64,000 nt of DNA from Chryseobacterium flavum (GTDB taxonomy: Bacteria > Bacteroidota > Bacteroidia > Flavobacteriales > Weeksellaceae). The position numbers were made by a program, and so were the translations under genes. The notes beneath the pieces are model-generated. The model was not told where the DNA came from. It was given only the letters and a program-made list of their open reading frames with translations, and did no database searches. The stretch covers positions 1 through 64,000 of the forward strand of contig NZ_QNUE01000011.1 of NCBI RefSeq assembly GCF_003385595.1. The letters are read 5' to 3'. Below are positions 47,768 to 56,681 of this stretch, piece by piece (position 1 is the first letter of the stretch; each line of letters starts with the position of its first letter).

Positions 47768-48361
47768 TTATTTTGTGTGGTGTATATGTCTTTTCTTTAG
47801 CAATCTTTTGAACCTGCTGTGAGAAGGATAACTTCTGTTAGGAGTTATGTTATTGAAGAATAAAGCTACAATCAACAGGATAATACACCCCGATAAAACA
47901 GGGGAGATGACGTACCAATATCCCAATTCAGGGATTTTTCCGGTAGAGCTTACGGCAATCAGCGCTGTTGCACCCCCCGGTGGGTGCAATGTTTTTGTGT
48001 ATTGCATCAATACTATAGAGAAAGCTACAGCAAGAGGAGCTGAAAGCCAGATAATATCAGGAATAATTTTAAATACTGTAACACCCACAAGCGCAGAAAG
48101 TACATGCCCTCCGACCAGATTTCTTGGTTGTGCCAGTGGGCTCTGAATTGCTCCATAAATAAGAACACTTGATGCACCAAAAGACCCGATCAGGAATATA
48201 TTTTCAGTTTCTGCTAAAGAGTGGGACTGAATAAACGCAATGATTCCAATTCCGAAAAAAGCTCCAAGAAATGACCAGAAATGCTCTTTATAATCAACAA
48301 GCGTTTCTTTATAAATCACATATTTTGAAACTCTGAATGTTCTTTTTATAGTCTTCTTCAT
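47768..48361 (-). CDS. HPP family membrane protein, 197 aa
   Basis: Four to five membrane helices with the family signature LHPPGGATALIAV, plus FLIGSFGASSVLIYGA and PRNLVGGHVLSALVG. HPP proteins are inner-membrane proteins; some cyanobacterial members act in nitrite transport. Here the start codon directly adjoins the stop of the ureohydrolase gene, so they are translated together. The link to nitrogen metabolism is suggestive only. Confidence 0.88.
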   Translation of the reverse strand: MKKTIKRTFRVSKYVIYKETLVDYKEHFWSFLGAFFGIGIIAFIQSHSLAETENIFLIGSFGASSVLIYGAIQSPLAQPRNLVGGHVLSALVGVTVFKIIPDIIWLSAPLAVAFSIVLMQYTKTLHPPGGATALIAVSSTGKIPELGYWYVISPVLSGCIILLIVALFFNNITPNRSYPSHSRFKRLLKKRHIHHTK

Positions 48362-49267
48362 TTAATCTTCTTTATTTCTTATAATTTGAATTAAATTTTC
48401 TACAAAGGGTCGGGTGTATGTCCCATTTTTATCATAATCGGGATCTAAGATAGTGATTTCTATTCCCATACATTCAGGATGATGGATTAATGGTGTCAAT
48501 ATCTCTTTAAGGTCTCTATAACTGAGTCCATCTGCCATTCTGCTGTCTACAGCCGGCATTATTTCATCTTTCAGAGCATCTACATCAAAATGAATAAAGA
48601 AACCATCCAGCTCCCTTTCACTGATCATGTCCAGAAAATTTTCAGCAGTCTTCCTGAAACCATTTTTCCGAAGGCCTTCAAGATCATAATAATGAATGCT
48701 GGAATTGATGATCTGATGAACATATTCTTCATCATCTGTTTCAGCATTACCGCAGCAGAAAATATTTTCTTCTGAAAAATAAGGTTTAAGTCCATCAATA
48801 TTCGTCAATGCCTCAGGTCCAATTCCGGAAACTATAGCAAGATCCATCCCTGCAATGCCTCCGCTTTCAGATAATTGTGGCGGAATAAAGTCAGTGTGTC
48901 CGTCCAGATAAAAAAGTCCGAACTTTCCCAGCTTTTTTAGTGCAACAGCATTTCCAATCAGGATACTGCAGTCTCCGCCAAGAATTATATTGAATGTATT
49001 TTTATTGTAGTTCCTCAGAATGAATTCGGCCTGTTTTCTGGCATATCCGGCAATCCCATCTGCGTTTCTGACCCTTGTTTCTTCATCAAAATCCATTGTA
49101 TACGGAGGAGCTTCAAGCGTAAAAATATTTTTAGGATCAATCTGTTTATGAAAATCAAATTTTCTGAGCCAGTCAGGTAGTTTTCTGACTCCGGGTTCAA
49201 TCTCATGCTCCTTTTTTGTAAGTCCCAGGTTGAGAGGAAACTCAAAAATATTGATATCCCTGTTCAT
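48362..49267 (-). CDS. Arginase/agmatinase/formimidoylglutamase family protein, 301 aa
   Basis: Ureohydrolase fold with manganese-site motifs: GGDCS (GGDHS equivalent, with Cys for His), LDGHTDF (DAHxD equivalent) and HFDVDALKD (DxDxxDP equivalent). The DP is absent and the first motif carries Cys, so the exact activity is open. ATG at 49267 is used because a TATCTTTG promoter element (49287-49280) overlaps the alternative start at 49282. First gene of the operon with HPP, zinc ribbon and epimerase. Confidence 0.85.
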   Translation of the reverse strand: MNRDINIFEFPLNLGLTKKEHEIEPGVRKLPDWLRKFDFHKQIDPKNIFTLEAPPYTMDFDEETRVRNADGIAGYARKQAEFILRNYNKNTFNIILGGDCSILIGNAVALKKLGKFGLFYLDGHTDFIPPQLSESGGIAGMDLAIVSGIGPEALTNIDGLKPYFSEENIFCCGNAETDDEEYVHQIINSSIHYYDLEGLRKNGFRKTAENFLDMISERELDGFFIHFDVDALKDEIMPAVDSRMADGLSYRDLKEILTPLIHHPECMGIEITILDPDYDKNGTYTRPFVENLIQIIRNKED

Positions 49268-49279
49268 AATGAATTTTGA

Positions 49280-49287
49280 CAAAGATA
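49280..49287 (-). promoter_or_regulatory. -7 element of the ureohydrolase operon
   Basis: Reads TATCTTTG on the minus strand, 12 bp before the ATG at 49267. No clear -33 at 19 bp. Confidence 0.5.
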
Positions 49288-49434
49288 CGGAATTATCCGT
49301 TTGTAAATGGATTATAGTAAGGACTGTAACTTTTGGTAATACTTTCTGTAAATTATGGAATATTTAAATGTAAATATTTAAATTCACGAATTATTGAATT
49401 AAACTTAATAATAAAAGCAAAAAATAAAATTACT

Positions 49435-50460
49435 ATGGAAAAATTTAAAATTAAACCTGAAACGACACTTAAAATGTTTGAAATTCTGGGAGGAATGTGG
49501 ATTGCCGGATGTGTTAAAGCAGCAGCGGAACTGAATATTGCGGATTTCCTGGCAGAAGGACCAAAAACGATATCCCAACTGGCAAAAGTGACGTATTCTA
49601 ATGAAAACCAGTTGTATAGAATTATGAGGGCTTTGAGCAGTGTCGGAATTTTTACAGAGACCGGAAATAAAACTTTTATACTTAATGAGCTGGGTGCAAC
49701 TATGCAAAGCGGAGTCCCCGGAACGGTGAAAGATTTTATACTGGCTAATTTAACTGAACATTTTCCGGGATTTATGGAACTTACATATAGTGTTCAGACA
49801 GGGAAAGTACCTTTTGAGTATGTACATGGAATGAATCTTTGGGAGTATTATAAGAAGAATCCGGAGCTGGGGAATAACTTTGGAAGGGGAATGACCGGGC
49901 TATCCAATATGGAACTGGATGGAATTATTAAAAACTATAACTTCAGTCCTTACAAAACGATTGTAGATGTTGGCGGCGGAAATGGAATCATGATGTATAC
50001 TATATTAAACTCAGCTCCTGAAAGCTCGGGGATTATTTTTGATGAATCTTATGTAACGGAAACCACTGCCGGATGTATTCCTGAAAATTTAAAAAACAGG
50101 TGCTCGGTAGCAGTTGGAAGTTTTTTTGAAAAAGTACCGGAAGGAGCAGATCTGTATACAATGAAATGGATAATTCATGATTGGAATGACGATGAATGCA
50201 TCCGGATTTTAAAAGTCTGTTATAATGCAATGCCTAAAGGAGCAAAGCTATTGATTATTGATGCGATGATTCCTGATGATTCTCAAAACAAACCTCATAT
50301 AGGCAAACTTTTGGATATTGTGATGATGGCTTGTATCACGGGAAGAGAAAGAACATTAAGTGAATTTAGAGAGATTATAGAAAAATCAGGATTGACATTT
50401 AACCGGCTTATTGATATTGGTACAGAGGCTAAAAGTATAATTGAATGCGAGAAAATATAG
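49435..50460 (+). CDS. O-methyltransferase, plant-type dimerising, 341 aa
   Basis: An N-terminal winged-helix dimerisation domain (about 10-100, with GGMWIAGCVKAAAELNIADF and LYRIMRALSSVGIF) precedes a class I SAM domain with VDVGGGNG at 177-184. The histidine of IIHDWNDDE is the expected catalytic base of caffeate/hydroxyneurosporene-type O-methyltransferases. The ATG at 49435 is preferred; the frame is open 34 codons upstream. It is a single gene between unrelated neighbours, so the substrate, probably a small phenol or secondary metabolite, is not known. Confidence 0.85.
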   Translation: MEKFKIKPETTLKMFEILGGMWIAGCVKAAAELNIADFLAEGPKTISQLAKVTYSNENQLYRIMRALSSVGIFTETGNKTFILNELGATMQSGVPGTVKDFILANLTEHFPGFMELTYSVQTGKVPFEYVHGMNLWEYYKKNPELGNNFGRGMTGLSNMELDGIIKNYNFSPYKTIVDVGGGNGIMMYTILNSAPESSGIIFDESYVTETTAGCIPENLKNRCSVAVGSFFEKVPEGADLYTMKWIIHDWNDDECIRILKVCYNAMPKGAKLLIIDAMIPDDSQNKPHIGKLLDIVMMACITGRERTLSEFREIIEKSGLTFNRLIDIGTEAKSIIECEKI

Positions 50461-50616
50461 GGAGTAAAATGATTTATCCGACAACAAACGACTACAAATG
50501 AATTTAAATAATTTATAACCGACTGTGTTGTGGTTGTCTTACCATCTTTGCAACAGAGATTTGAGAAAACAGTGAACGTCTCCTATCTGAAATATTAATC
50601 TTTAAAATTAAAAGTT

Positions 50617-50949
50617 ATGTCACTAAGAAACAAAGTAACATTGATTGGTTACACAGGTAAAGAAGTTGAAATGGTAAACTTCGATAATGGCAACATAAAA
50701 GCAAGTGTATCCTTAGCTACAAGTGATCATTATACCAATGCCAAAGGAGAAAAAGTAGAAGAAACACAATGGCACAATCTGATTGCATTTGGAAAGGTTG
50801 CGGAAATTATGGAAAAATATGTTCCGAAAGGAAAAGAAATCGCCGTTGAAGGAAAGCTTACGTACAGGTCATATGATGATAAAGATGGCGTAAAGCGTTA
50901 TATCACGGAAGTTCGTGTAGATGAGATTCTGTTATTGGGAGGTAAATAA
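50617..50949 (+). CDS. ssb: Single-stranded DNA-binding protein, short form, 110 aa
   Basis: One OB fold fills the protein (NKVTLIGYTGKEVEM, WHNLIAFGKVAEIMEKYVPKG, LTYRSYDDKDGVKRYITE). The glycine-rich linker and acidic tail (DDDIPF type) that recruit partner proteins are missing, so this may be a second, specialised SSB rather than the replication SSB. The HRDC gene starts 14 bp downstream, so the two are probably co-transcribed. Confidence 0.93.
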   Translation: MSLRNKVTLIGYTGKEVEMVNFDNGNIKASVSLATSDHYTNAKGEKVEETQWHNLIAFGKVAEIMEKYVPKGKEIAVEGKLTYRSYDDKDGVKRYITEVRVDEILLLGGK

Positions 50950-50963
50950 TTCTAAAAGCACAA

Positions 50964-51419
50964 ATGATGAAAGTAAAAGTTTTTAAAGTAAGGCTTCCTG
51001 AAAAATTTCTCTACAGAGATCAGAAAATGCTTGATGATTTTCTTGAAGCCAATGAGATTATAAAAGTGGAAACCGCTTTTGTAAGTGATGAGTGTTATTG
51101 GTCCGTAATATTGTATTTTGAAGAACTGAAACCAGCCAGAAGTACAGTAAAAGAGCCAAAAGCTGTTAAATATTCACTGGAAAATGATACTTTGAACGCG
51201 GATGAGGAGAAAATTCTTGATGCATTAAAACTCTGGAGATCAGAAAAAGCCAGAGAGCAGAGTCTTCCCACTTATTTTATTGCAAGTAATAAAGAGCTGA
51301 TGTCGGTAGCCAAATATAAACCGGTCAGAAAAGAAGAACTGTTAGAGATCAAAGGATTCGGTAAGCATAAGATTGAAAATTATGGTGAGGAAATACTGGA
51401 GATCATTGAAAGTGTCTGA
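50964..51419 (+). CDS. Stand-alone HRDC-domain protein, 151 aa
   Basis: The C-terminal 70 residues are an HRDC fold (ILDALKLWRSEKAREQSLP, YFIASNKELMSVAKYKPV, LLEIKGFGKHKIENYGEEI), which binds DNA in RecQ and RNase D. The N-terminal 75 residues form a small alpha/beta domain (VKVFKVRLPEKFLYRDQKM) without known name. It lies 14 bp after ssb. A role in DNA repair or replication beside SSB is likely but not shown. Confidence 0.85.
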   Translation: MMKVKVFKVRLPEKFLYRDQKMLDDFLEANEIIKVETAFVSDECYWSVILYFEELKPARSTVKEPKAVKYSLENDTLNADEEKILDALKLWRSEKAREQSLPTYFIASNKELMSVAKYKPVRKEELLEIKGFGKHKIENYGEEILEIIESV

Positions 51420-51540
51420 TTTTTCACAATAATTGATTGGTTACATAAAAAGCAGGGAAAGATTACTTCTCAGCTTTTTATGCTATGTAAAAGTCCTTGC
51501 AATTCCGTACTTTTGCGTTTATCAAAATGACATACTAGAA

Positions 51541-52890
51541 ATGAAGCCAAGTTTAGCAAAAGGAACGAGAGATTTTACAGCACAGGAAGTTTCCAGAAGA
51601 AAATATATTATTAATATTTTACAGACTAATTTTGAGTTATTCGGATTTCAGCCTCTGGAAACACCAAGCTTTGAAAATCTTTCTACGTTAACAGGAAAAT
51701 ATGGGGAAGAAGGAGATCGCTTAATATTTAAAATCCTAAACTCAGGAGATTATACTTCAAAAGTTAATCAGGAAGATTGGGATAACAAAACCCATCAAAA
51801 GCTTACCCCTCAAATTTCTGATAAAGCACTTCGCTATGACTTAACCGTACCTTTTGCAAGATTTGTAGCTATGAATCATGGAAAATTGACATTTCCTTTC
51901 AAGCGTTATCAGATTCAACCTGTATGGAGAGCAGACAGACCTCAGAAAGGTAGATTCAGGGAATTTTATCAGTGTGATGCAGATGTGGTAGGTAGTGAAA
52001 GTTTATTGCAGGAAGTGGATCTTGTACAGTTATATCTGAAATCATTCTCTGATCTGGGAGTGCCTGTTACCATTCATATAAATAATAGAAAAATCCTTTC
52101 AGGATTGGCAGAATATGCAGGTATTACTGATAAACTTATTGACTTTACAGTTGCTTTGGACAAGCTGGATAAAATAGGAAAGGATGGGGTGGTAAAAGAA
52201 CTATTGGAAAGAGAAATAACTCAGGATTCCATAGATAAACTTGATTTCTTATTCAGTCAGTCTGATGATGCTCTTGAAAATCTTCTTCAGCTTAAAGAAA
52301 AATTTGTTGGAAACGAAATTGGTCTGAAGGGCGTAGAAGAACTTGAATTTGTTCTTACAGAGTCATTGAATCTCGGTGTAGATATACAGAATCTGGTATT
52401 CAATATTACCCTTGCAAGAGGTCTGGATTATTATACAGGAGCTATTTTTGAAGTAAAGGCTGATGAGGTGGCTATGGGATCTATCGGAGGAGGAGGAAGG
52501 TATGATAACCTTACTGAAGTTTTCGGGGTTAAAAATATTCCCGGAATTGGTATCTCGTTTGGTTTGGACAGGATTTATCTTGTGATGGAAGAACTTGATC
52601 TCTTCCCCGAAGAAGCATCTTCCAAGATAGAATATCTGTTTGCCAATTTTGGGAGCAGGGAAATAAGAGAGGCTCTGAAACTCATTATGAAATTGAGAGA
52701 AAAAGGTATTTCTGCGGAACTGTATCCTGAAAATGCAAAACTTAATAAGCAATTTACTTATGCCGAAAAGAAAGGAATTAAAAATCTTGTTTTTTTAGGA
52801 GAAGAAGAAATTAAAAATAATACAATTACCTTTAAAAACCTTGAAACCGGAGAGCAAAAAACTGTTTCTCTGGAAGAGTTTTTAGGGTAA
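51541..52890 (+). CDS. hisS: Histidyl-tRNA synthetase, 449 aa
   Basis: Class II synthetase: [12 protein letters not shown] at the start, motif 2 region with [13 protein letters not shown], HisA signature [15 protein letters not shown] and motif 3 [20 protein letters not shown], then an anticodon-binding domain. The ATG at 51541 is the start; the frame is open 36 codons upstream but lacks conserved residues. It charges tRNA-His. It follows the HRDC gene by about 120 bp and ends in a terminator. Confidence 0.96.
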   Translation: MKPSLAKGTRDFTAQEVSRRKYIINILQTNFELFGFQPLETPSFENLSTLTGKYGEEGDRLIFKILNSGDYTSKVNQEDWDNKTHQKLTPQISDKALRYDLTVPFARFVAMNHGKLTFPFKRYQIQPVWRADRPQKGRFREFYQCDADVVGSESLLQEVDLVQLYLKSFSDLGVPVTIHINNRKILSGLAEYAGITDKLIDFTVALDKLDKIGKDGVVKELLEREITQDSIDKLDFLFSQSDDALENLLQLKEKFVGNEIGLKGVEELEFVLTESLNLGVDIQNLVFNITLARGLDYYTGAIFEVKADEVAMGSIGGGGRYDNLTEVFGVKNIPGIGISFGLDRIYLVMEELDLFPEEASSKIEYLFANFGSREIREALKLIMKLREKGISAELYPENAKLNKQFTYAEKKGIKNLVFLGEEEIKNNTITFKNLETGEQKTVSLEEFLG

Positions 52891-52910
52891 AAGGTTTTAA
52901 ACTACATAAT

Positions 52911-52944
52911 AACGGCTTAAGGTATTCCTTAAGCTGTTTTTTTT
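52911..52944 (+). terminator. Intrinsic terminator of hisS
   Basis: AACGGCTTAAGG pairs with CCTTAAGCTGTT (G/T wobbles) around TATT, followed by T residues. Confidence 0.9.
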
Positions 52945-53028
52945 ATCTAAAATTCAAACTAAGAAATACTGGCTGATATTTAGAAAGAAATGGTAATTTT
53001 AGACCAAAACTTTTAAACATAGAACTTG

Positions 53029-53880
53029 ATGAATATTATTTGTGCTATTTGTGGAACTTCACTGACTGCTACAGATTTTTCGATAGAAAAAAACAAGCTT
53101 GCAGATGGGGGGTACTTGTGTGCTGAATGCTTTGTCAAAGCGATCCGTATTAATAAGAATCTTTTTAATACTTTGGATCAGTTTTATTTTGCAGAAATAA
53201 CAGGGATGTTCCTTAAAAATAAAATTGAAGAAGGGAACAATCAAAATATCTCCGGAAATAGTTATGCATATGAGGCGCCAGGCAGGCTTGATGAAATCAA
53301 AGATCAGATTGTATCTCTTAATGCAAGACTAAGTATATTTGTTAATGAAGAAGTGAAAGAACTGGAAAATGTACTGGATATAGGCGAAAACCTTCTGGCT
53401 ATTGCAGAGTGTATCTACCTGCAAAATAACAGAGAAGGGATTATTTTTGCCACACCCCGACGTGTAGTTTTTATAGACAAAAAAATATTGGGAGGTGTTG
53501 TCAGGAATGAATTTCCTTTATATGATATTATTTCCGTTGAGCATACTGAAAACCTTCTGTATTCTATCCTAAAAATAAATATTAAAGGAGCTTCTGCAGA
53601 ATTTAAACTTCATAATAAAAGTGATGGAAGAACATTTACCAATGTTGTAAATGGTAATATTCAATATCCGGAAAGATATCAGCAGGCACAACGCAGGGAT
53701 GTACAGGCATTTCGACATGATATTCCTGGTTTGGTGCAGGAAAGCGTTTACAATGCAGATAAAGAAACTTCACAAACTGTTTTTGAACAATTAGAGAAGT
53801 TGGGAAAATTAAGAGAAACTGGGGTTTTGACTGAAGAAGAGTTTACAGAACAAAAGAAAAAACTTCTTGAAAGATTGTAA
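53029..53880 (+). CDS. Zinc-ribbon/PH/SHOCT protein, paralogue A, 283 aa
   Basis: Three modules in order. Residues 1-40 are a DUF4428-like zinc ribbon with CAICG and YLCAECF. About 115-200 is a bacterial PH domain of the YokE type (GENLLAIAECIYLQNNREGIIFATPRR...). The last 30 residues are a SHOCT helix (LEKLGKLRETGVLTEEEFTE). Such proteins are cytosolic scaffolds of unknown function. ATG at 53029 is the start, not the TTG just before. It is followed 11 bp later by a paralogue of the same design, so they arose by duplication. Confidence 0.85.
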   Translation: MNIICAICGTSLTATDFSIEKNKLADGGYLCAECFVKAIRINKNLFNTLDQFYFAEITGMFLKNKIEEGNNQNISGNSYAYEAPGRLDEIKDQIVSLNARLSIFVNEEVKELENVLDIGENLLAIAECIYLQNNREGIIFATPRRVVFIDKKILGGVVRNEFPLYDIISVEHTENLLYSILKINIKGASAEFKLHNKSDGRTFTNVVNGNIQYPERYQQAQRRDVQAFRHDIPGLVQESVYNADKETSQTVFEQLEKLGKLRETGVLTEEEFTEQKKKLLERL

Positions 53881-53891
53881 AAAACAAAAAA

Positions 53892-54719
53892 ATGAGTAAG
53901 AATTGTTCGCTTTGTGACGCAGAATTAACGTCTATAGATACACTTTTAGGAGAGAATAAACTTTCAGATAATACTGTTTTGTGTAATAAGTGTCTGGACA
54001 AAGCAAGTACTGTCAATCAGGAATTGTTATATAACCTGAATAATTTCAGTATTGATGATATTAAAGGCATGTTGGAACCAAAAGCAGCCTTAGTAAAAAA
54101 AGAGCGATATCTGCCATCTATTCCGGTTGTAGAGTCGAATATGATATCAAAAGAGATTTATAAGCGGAGAAAAAGAAAAATAAAACATGACCTTGAACAA
54201 TTAAATGCCAGTCTTTCTGTATTTACCAAAGGAGAAATGAAAGAGCTTCCTTTCCTTATTCCGGAAGACGAAAAAATACTTGCTATTACAGATGCACAGT
54301 ACATTAATACATTAGATGCAGGAATATTGGTAGCCACTCCGACGAGGATGCTTTCAGTTTCAAAATCGATGTTTGGAGCTCCAAAGATCAATGTTTACCT
54401 TAATGAAGCCATACAATCAGTACGGTTTGTTACAGACCCGAGATCACCTGTTATCCAGCTGCATTTAAGTGACAGGATTGTTGAATTTGAGTGTTATATG
54501 GATAAGGAAGATGCGGAGAAATTTTATGACCGGATAAAAGGATTATATAACAATGATCAGGTGTCGCCTCAAAAACAAGCGAACTACTCTGTAACAGAAC
54601 ATTCACCACAGATTATTTTTGACCAATTGGAAAAACTGGGTAAACTGAGAGAAAACGGTATCCTTACTGATATAGAGTTTACAGAACAAAAAAGAAAATT
54701 ACTGGAAAAGTTAAAATAA
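53892..54719 (+). CDS. Zinc-ribbon/PH/SHOCT protein, paralogue B, 275 aa
   Basis: Same three modules as its upstream neighbour: CSLCD and LCNKCLD zinc ribbon, PH domain (EDEKILAITDAQYINTLDAGILVATPTR) and SHOCT tail (LEKLGKLRENGILTDIEFTE). The zinc ribbon and SHOCT parts are the best conserved; the linker between ribbon and PH differs. A GNAT gene follows 18 bp later, so transcription may continue into it. Confidence 0.85.
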   Translation: MSKNCSLCDAELTSIDTLLGENKLSDNTVLCNKCLDKASTVNQELLYNLNNFSIDDIKGMLEPKAALVKKERYLPSIPVVESNMISKEIYKRRKRKIKHDLEQLNASLSVFTKGEMKELPFLIPEDEKILAITDAQYINTLDAGILVATPTRMLSVSKSMFGAPKINVYLNEAIQSVRFVTDPRSPVIQLHLSDRIVEFECYMDKEDAEKFYDRIKGLYNNDQVSPQKQANYSVTEHSPQIIFDQLEKLGKLRENGILTDIEFTEQKRKLLEKLK

Positions 54720-54737
54720 ACATATAGTTACTCAGAC

Positions 54738-55385
54738 ATGAAGAATAAAGTATCCGCTGAAATGGTGGAAAATTGGCTTAAAGGGTGGTGTTTATCAAGA
54801 GAAGTTGCTTTTCCTGTTCAGTATAGATCCGGATTTAAGGTCCATGTAGGAGATGAAAGGCAAAAAGAACGTTTTGTATTTCCTGAACTTAATGATGATT
54901 TTTTTCAACTCGCATACTCAATTGATGAGCCCTGGATTTATCTGAAAGTATCTGCAGCTTCTGAAGAATTCATGGATAAGATTCCTGAAAGATGGGTACT
55001 GCAGCCACAAGGCTATATGATGACCTGTTTTCAGCCGATGAAATTCAGGGAAATCAATCTTGCAGAGGGCTATCGTCTGGAGTTTTCTGAATACAATTCA
55101 ACTTTTGTTGTCAAAATTGTGGCAGAAAATGGTGAACAGGCTTCTATAGGCCGTGTCTCTCTTATAGATAACCTGGCTGTGTATGACAGGATCGTTACGG
55201 AAAAAGATCATCAGAGGAAAGGGCTTGCTACTTTTTTATTGAAAGAACTAGAGAAAATTGCTTTGTCAAGAGGATTCTCAAATAATCTTTTAGTAGCAAC
55301 AGAAGAAGGAAAGCAATTATACGAAACCCTGGGCTGGCAAATGTATAGCCTTCATACTTCTATTGTGATTCCATCTGATAATTAA
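54738..55385 (+). CDS. GNAT-family acetyltransferase, 215 aa
   Basis: The C-terminal half (about 115-205) is a GNAT domain with acetyl-CoA motif VTEKDHQRKGLATFLLKELEK and ATEEGKQLYETLGWQ. The N-terminal 100 residues are an extra domain (MVENWLKGWCLSREVAFPVQ) without clear family. It lies 18 bp after the second zinc-ribbon/PH/SHOCT gene. The substrate is unknown. Confidence 0.82.
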   Translation: MKNKVSAEMVENWLKGWCLSREVAFPVQYRSGFKVHVGDERQKERFVFPELNDDFFQLAYSIDEPWIYLKVSAASEEFMDKIPERWVLQPQGYMMTCFQPMKFREINLAEGYRLEFSEYNSTFVVKIVAENGEQASIGRVSLIDNLAVYDRIVTEKDHQRKGLATFLLKELEKIALSRGFSNNLLVATEEGKQLYETLGWQMYSLHTSIVIPSDN

Positions 55386-55451
55386 TATTTTGAACCCAGG
55401 TTTCTGATATTACATAGAATTTTAAAACAAACAATAAAACTGAAATAAGGA

Positions 55452-56243
55452 ATGGAAAATTACCTGGAAATCAATAAAAAGTCATGGAATGGGAAAGTGG
55501 AATCTCACCTTAAGTCGGATTTTTATTTTGTAGATGAGTTTTTACAGGGCAGAACTTCTCTTAATTCAATAGAGCTTGAACTTTTAGGCGATGTAAAAGG
55601 AAAAAGTATTTTGCATCTGCAATGTCATTTCGGGCAGGATTCCATTTCACTGTCGAGAATGGGAGCAAAAGTTACCGGAATTGACTTATCAGATAAGGCA
55701 ATAGAAGCGGGAAGAGACCTGATAAAAAAATGTGATACAGATACAGAACTTATTTGTTCTGATGTTTATGACCTTCCCAATATACTGGATCGAAAATTTG
55801 ATATTGTTTATACAAGTTATGGAACGATAGGATGGCTTCCTGATCTGGAAAGATGGGCAAAGGTGATTCACCATTTTTTGAAACCCGAAGGCCGGTTTAT
55901 TATGGCAGAGTTTCATCCTGTAGTTTGGATGTTTGATGATGATTTTACTAAGGTTGCATATAATTATTTTAATGAAAAACCGATTATAGAAACCTATGCA
56001 GGTACTTATGCAGATCAGTCAGCACCTATTGTACAGGAATATGTTATGTGGAACCATTCTATTGCAGAAGTGGTTGATAATTTGATTAAAAAAGACATGG
56101 AGTTGAAAACTTTTAAGGAATTTAACTGGTCCCCGTATCCATGCTTCAGACATGTTGAAGAATTTGAGAAAGGAAAATGGAGAATTCCGCAGTTCGGTAA
56201 CAAAATACCATTAGTGTATGCTTTAACAGCCCAGAAAAAATAG
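55452..56243 (+). CDS. Class I SAM-dependent methyltransferase, 263 aa
   Basis: A Rossmann methyltransferase with motif I as SILHLQCHFGQDSISLSRMG, acidic motif II in VTGIDLSDKAI and motif III FDIVYTSYGTIGWLPDL. The glycine-rich loop reads CHFGQD rather than GCGxG, a known variant. Length fits a small-molecule methyltransferase. It starts 66 bp after the GNAT gene. Acceptor unknown. Confidence 0.88.
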   Translation: MENYLEINKKSWNGKVESHLKSDFYFVDEFLQGRTSLNSIELELLGDVKGKSILHLQCHFGQDSISLSRMGAKVTGIDLSDKAIEAGRDLIKKCDTDTELICSDVYDLPNILDRKFDIVYTSYGTIGWLPDLERWAKVIHHFLKPEGRFIMAEFHPVVWMFDDDFTKVAYNYFNEKPIIETYAGTYADQSAPIVQEYVMWNHSIAEVVDNLIKKDMELKTFKEFNWSPYPCFRHVEEFEKGKWRIPQFGNKIPLVYALTAQKK

Positions 56244-56276
56244 GGTTTTGTGCTAAAAGAAAGAATTGATATCAAT

Positions 56277-56311
56277 AAAAAAGTCACCGAATTAATTACG
56301 ATGACTTTTTT
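56277..56311. terminator. Bidirectional terminator
   Basis: A 13-bp stem with one mismatch (AAAAAAGTCACCG with CGATGACTTTTTT) between convergent genes. Confidence 0.8.
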
Positions 56312-56344
56312 CTATATATGAATGTTAAAACTACTCTCTGTTTT

Positions 56345-56581
56345 TTAGTTTAAAGAGTCCTCAGCCTTTGTTTTTGCTTCGTCTACTTTATTCTGTACCT
56401 GGGAAGCAACATCATTGGCTTTATTTTTCAGGTCATTTCCCCATTTGTTAAGATTATCTTTTGCTGTATTAATTTTATCTTTTACAGCCTGCTGATCTTC
56501 CGGGCTTGAATTTTTATATTTCCAATAAGCTAAAGCACCTAATCCTAGTAAAGCTAATAAGCCTTTTGTTTTGTTTCCCAT
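56345..56581 (-). CDS. YtxH-like small protein, 78 aa
   Basis: One short membrane helix (GLLALLGLGALAYWKY) is followed by a lysine-rich amphipathic helical tail (DKINTAKDNLNKWGNDLKNK, ASQVQNKVDEAKTKAED), the plan of YtxH/general-stress proteins. The function is unknown but such proteins are stress-induced in several bacteria. It is a single gene. Confidence 0.75.
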   Translation of the reverse strand: MGNKTKGLLALLGLGALAYWKYKNSSPEDQQAVKDKINTAKDNLNKWGNDLKNKANDVASQVQNKVDEAKTKAEDSLN

Positions 56582-56681
56582 GATTTCTATTTTTTTAAGA
56601 CATTAATATTAAAATTTGTTATTAATAATCATGTAAAATACGTGCCAAAAAAATAAATAGAATTATAAAAAAATGTTAAAA

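Noticed and set aside
49333..49434. N-terminal extension of the O-methyltransferase
   Set aside because: The added 34 residues precede the first conserved helix and do not resemble the family; the ATG at 49435 fits family starts.
51433..51540. N-terminal extension of HisS
   Set aside because: HisS proteins start near [11 protein letters not shown]; the extension is not conserved and overlaps the probable promoter.
54738..56243. GNAT and methyltransferase as a restriction-modification or toxin system
   Set aside because: The methyltransferase has no DNA-recognition domain and there is no nuclease or antitoxin partner next to it.
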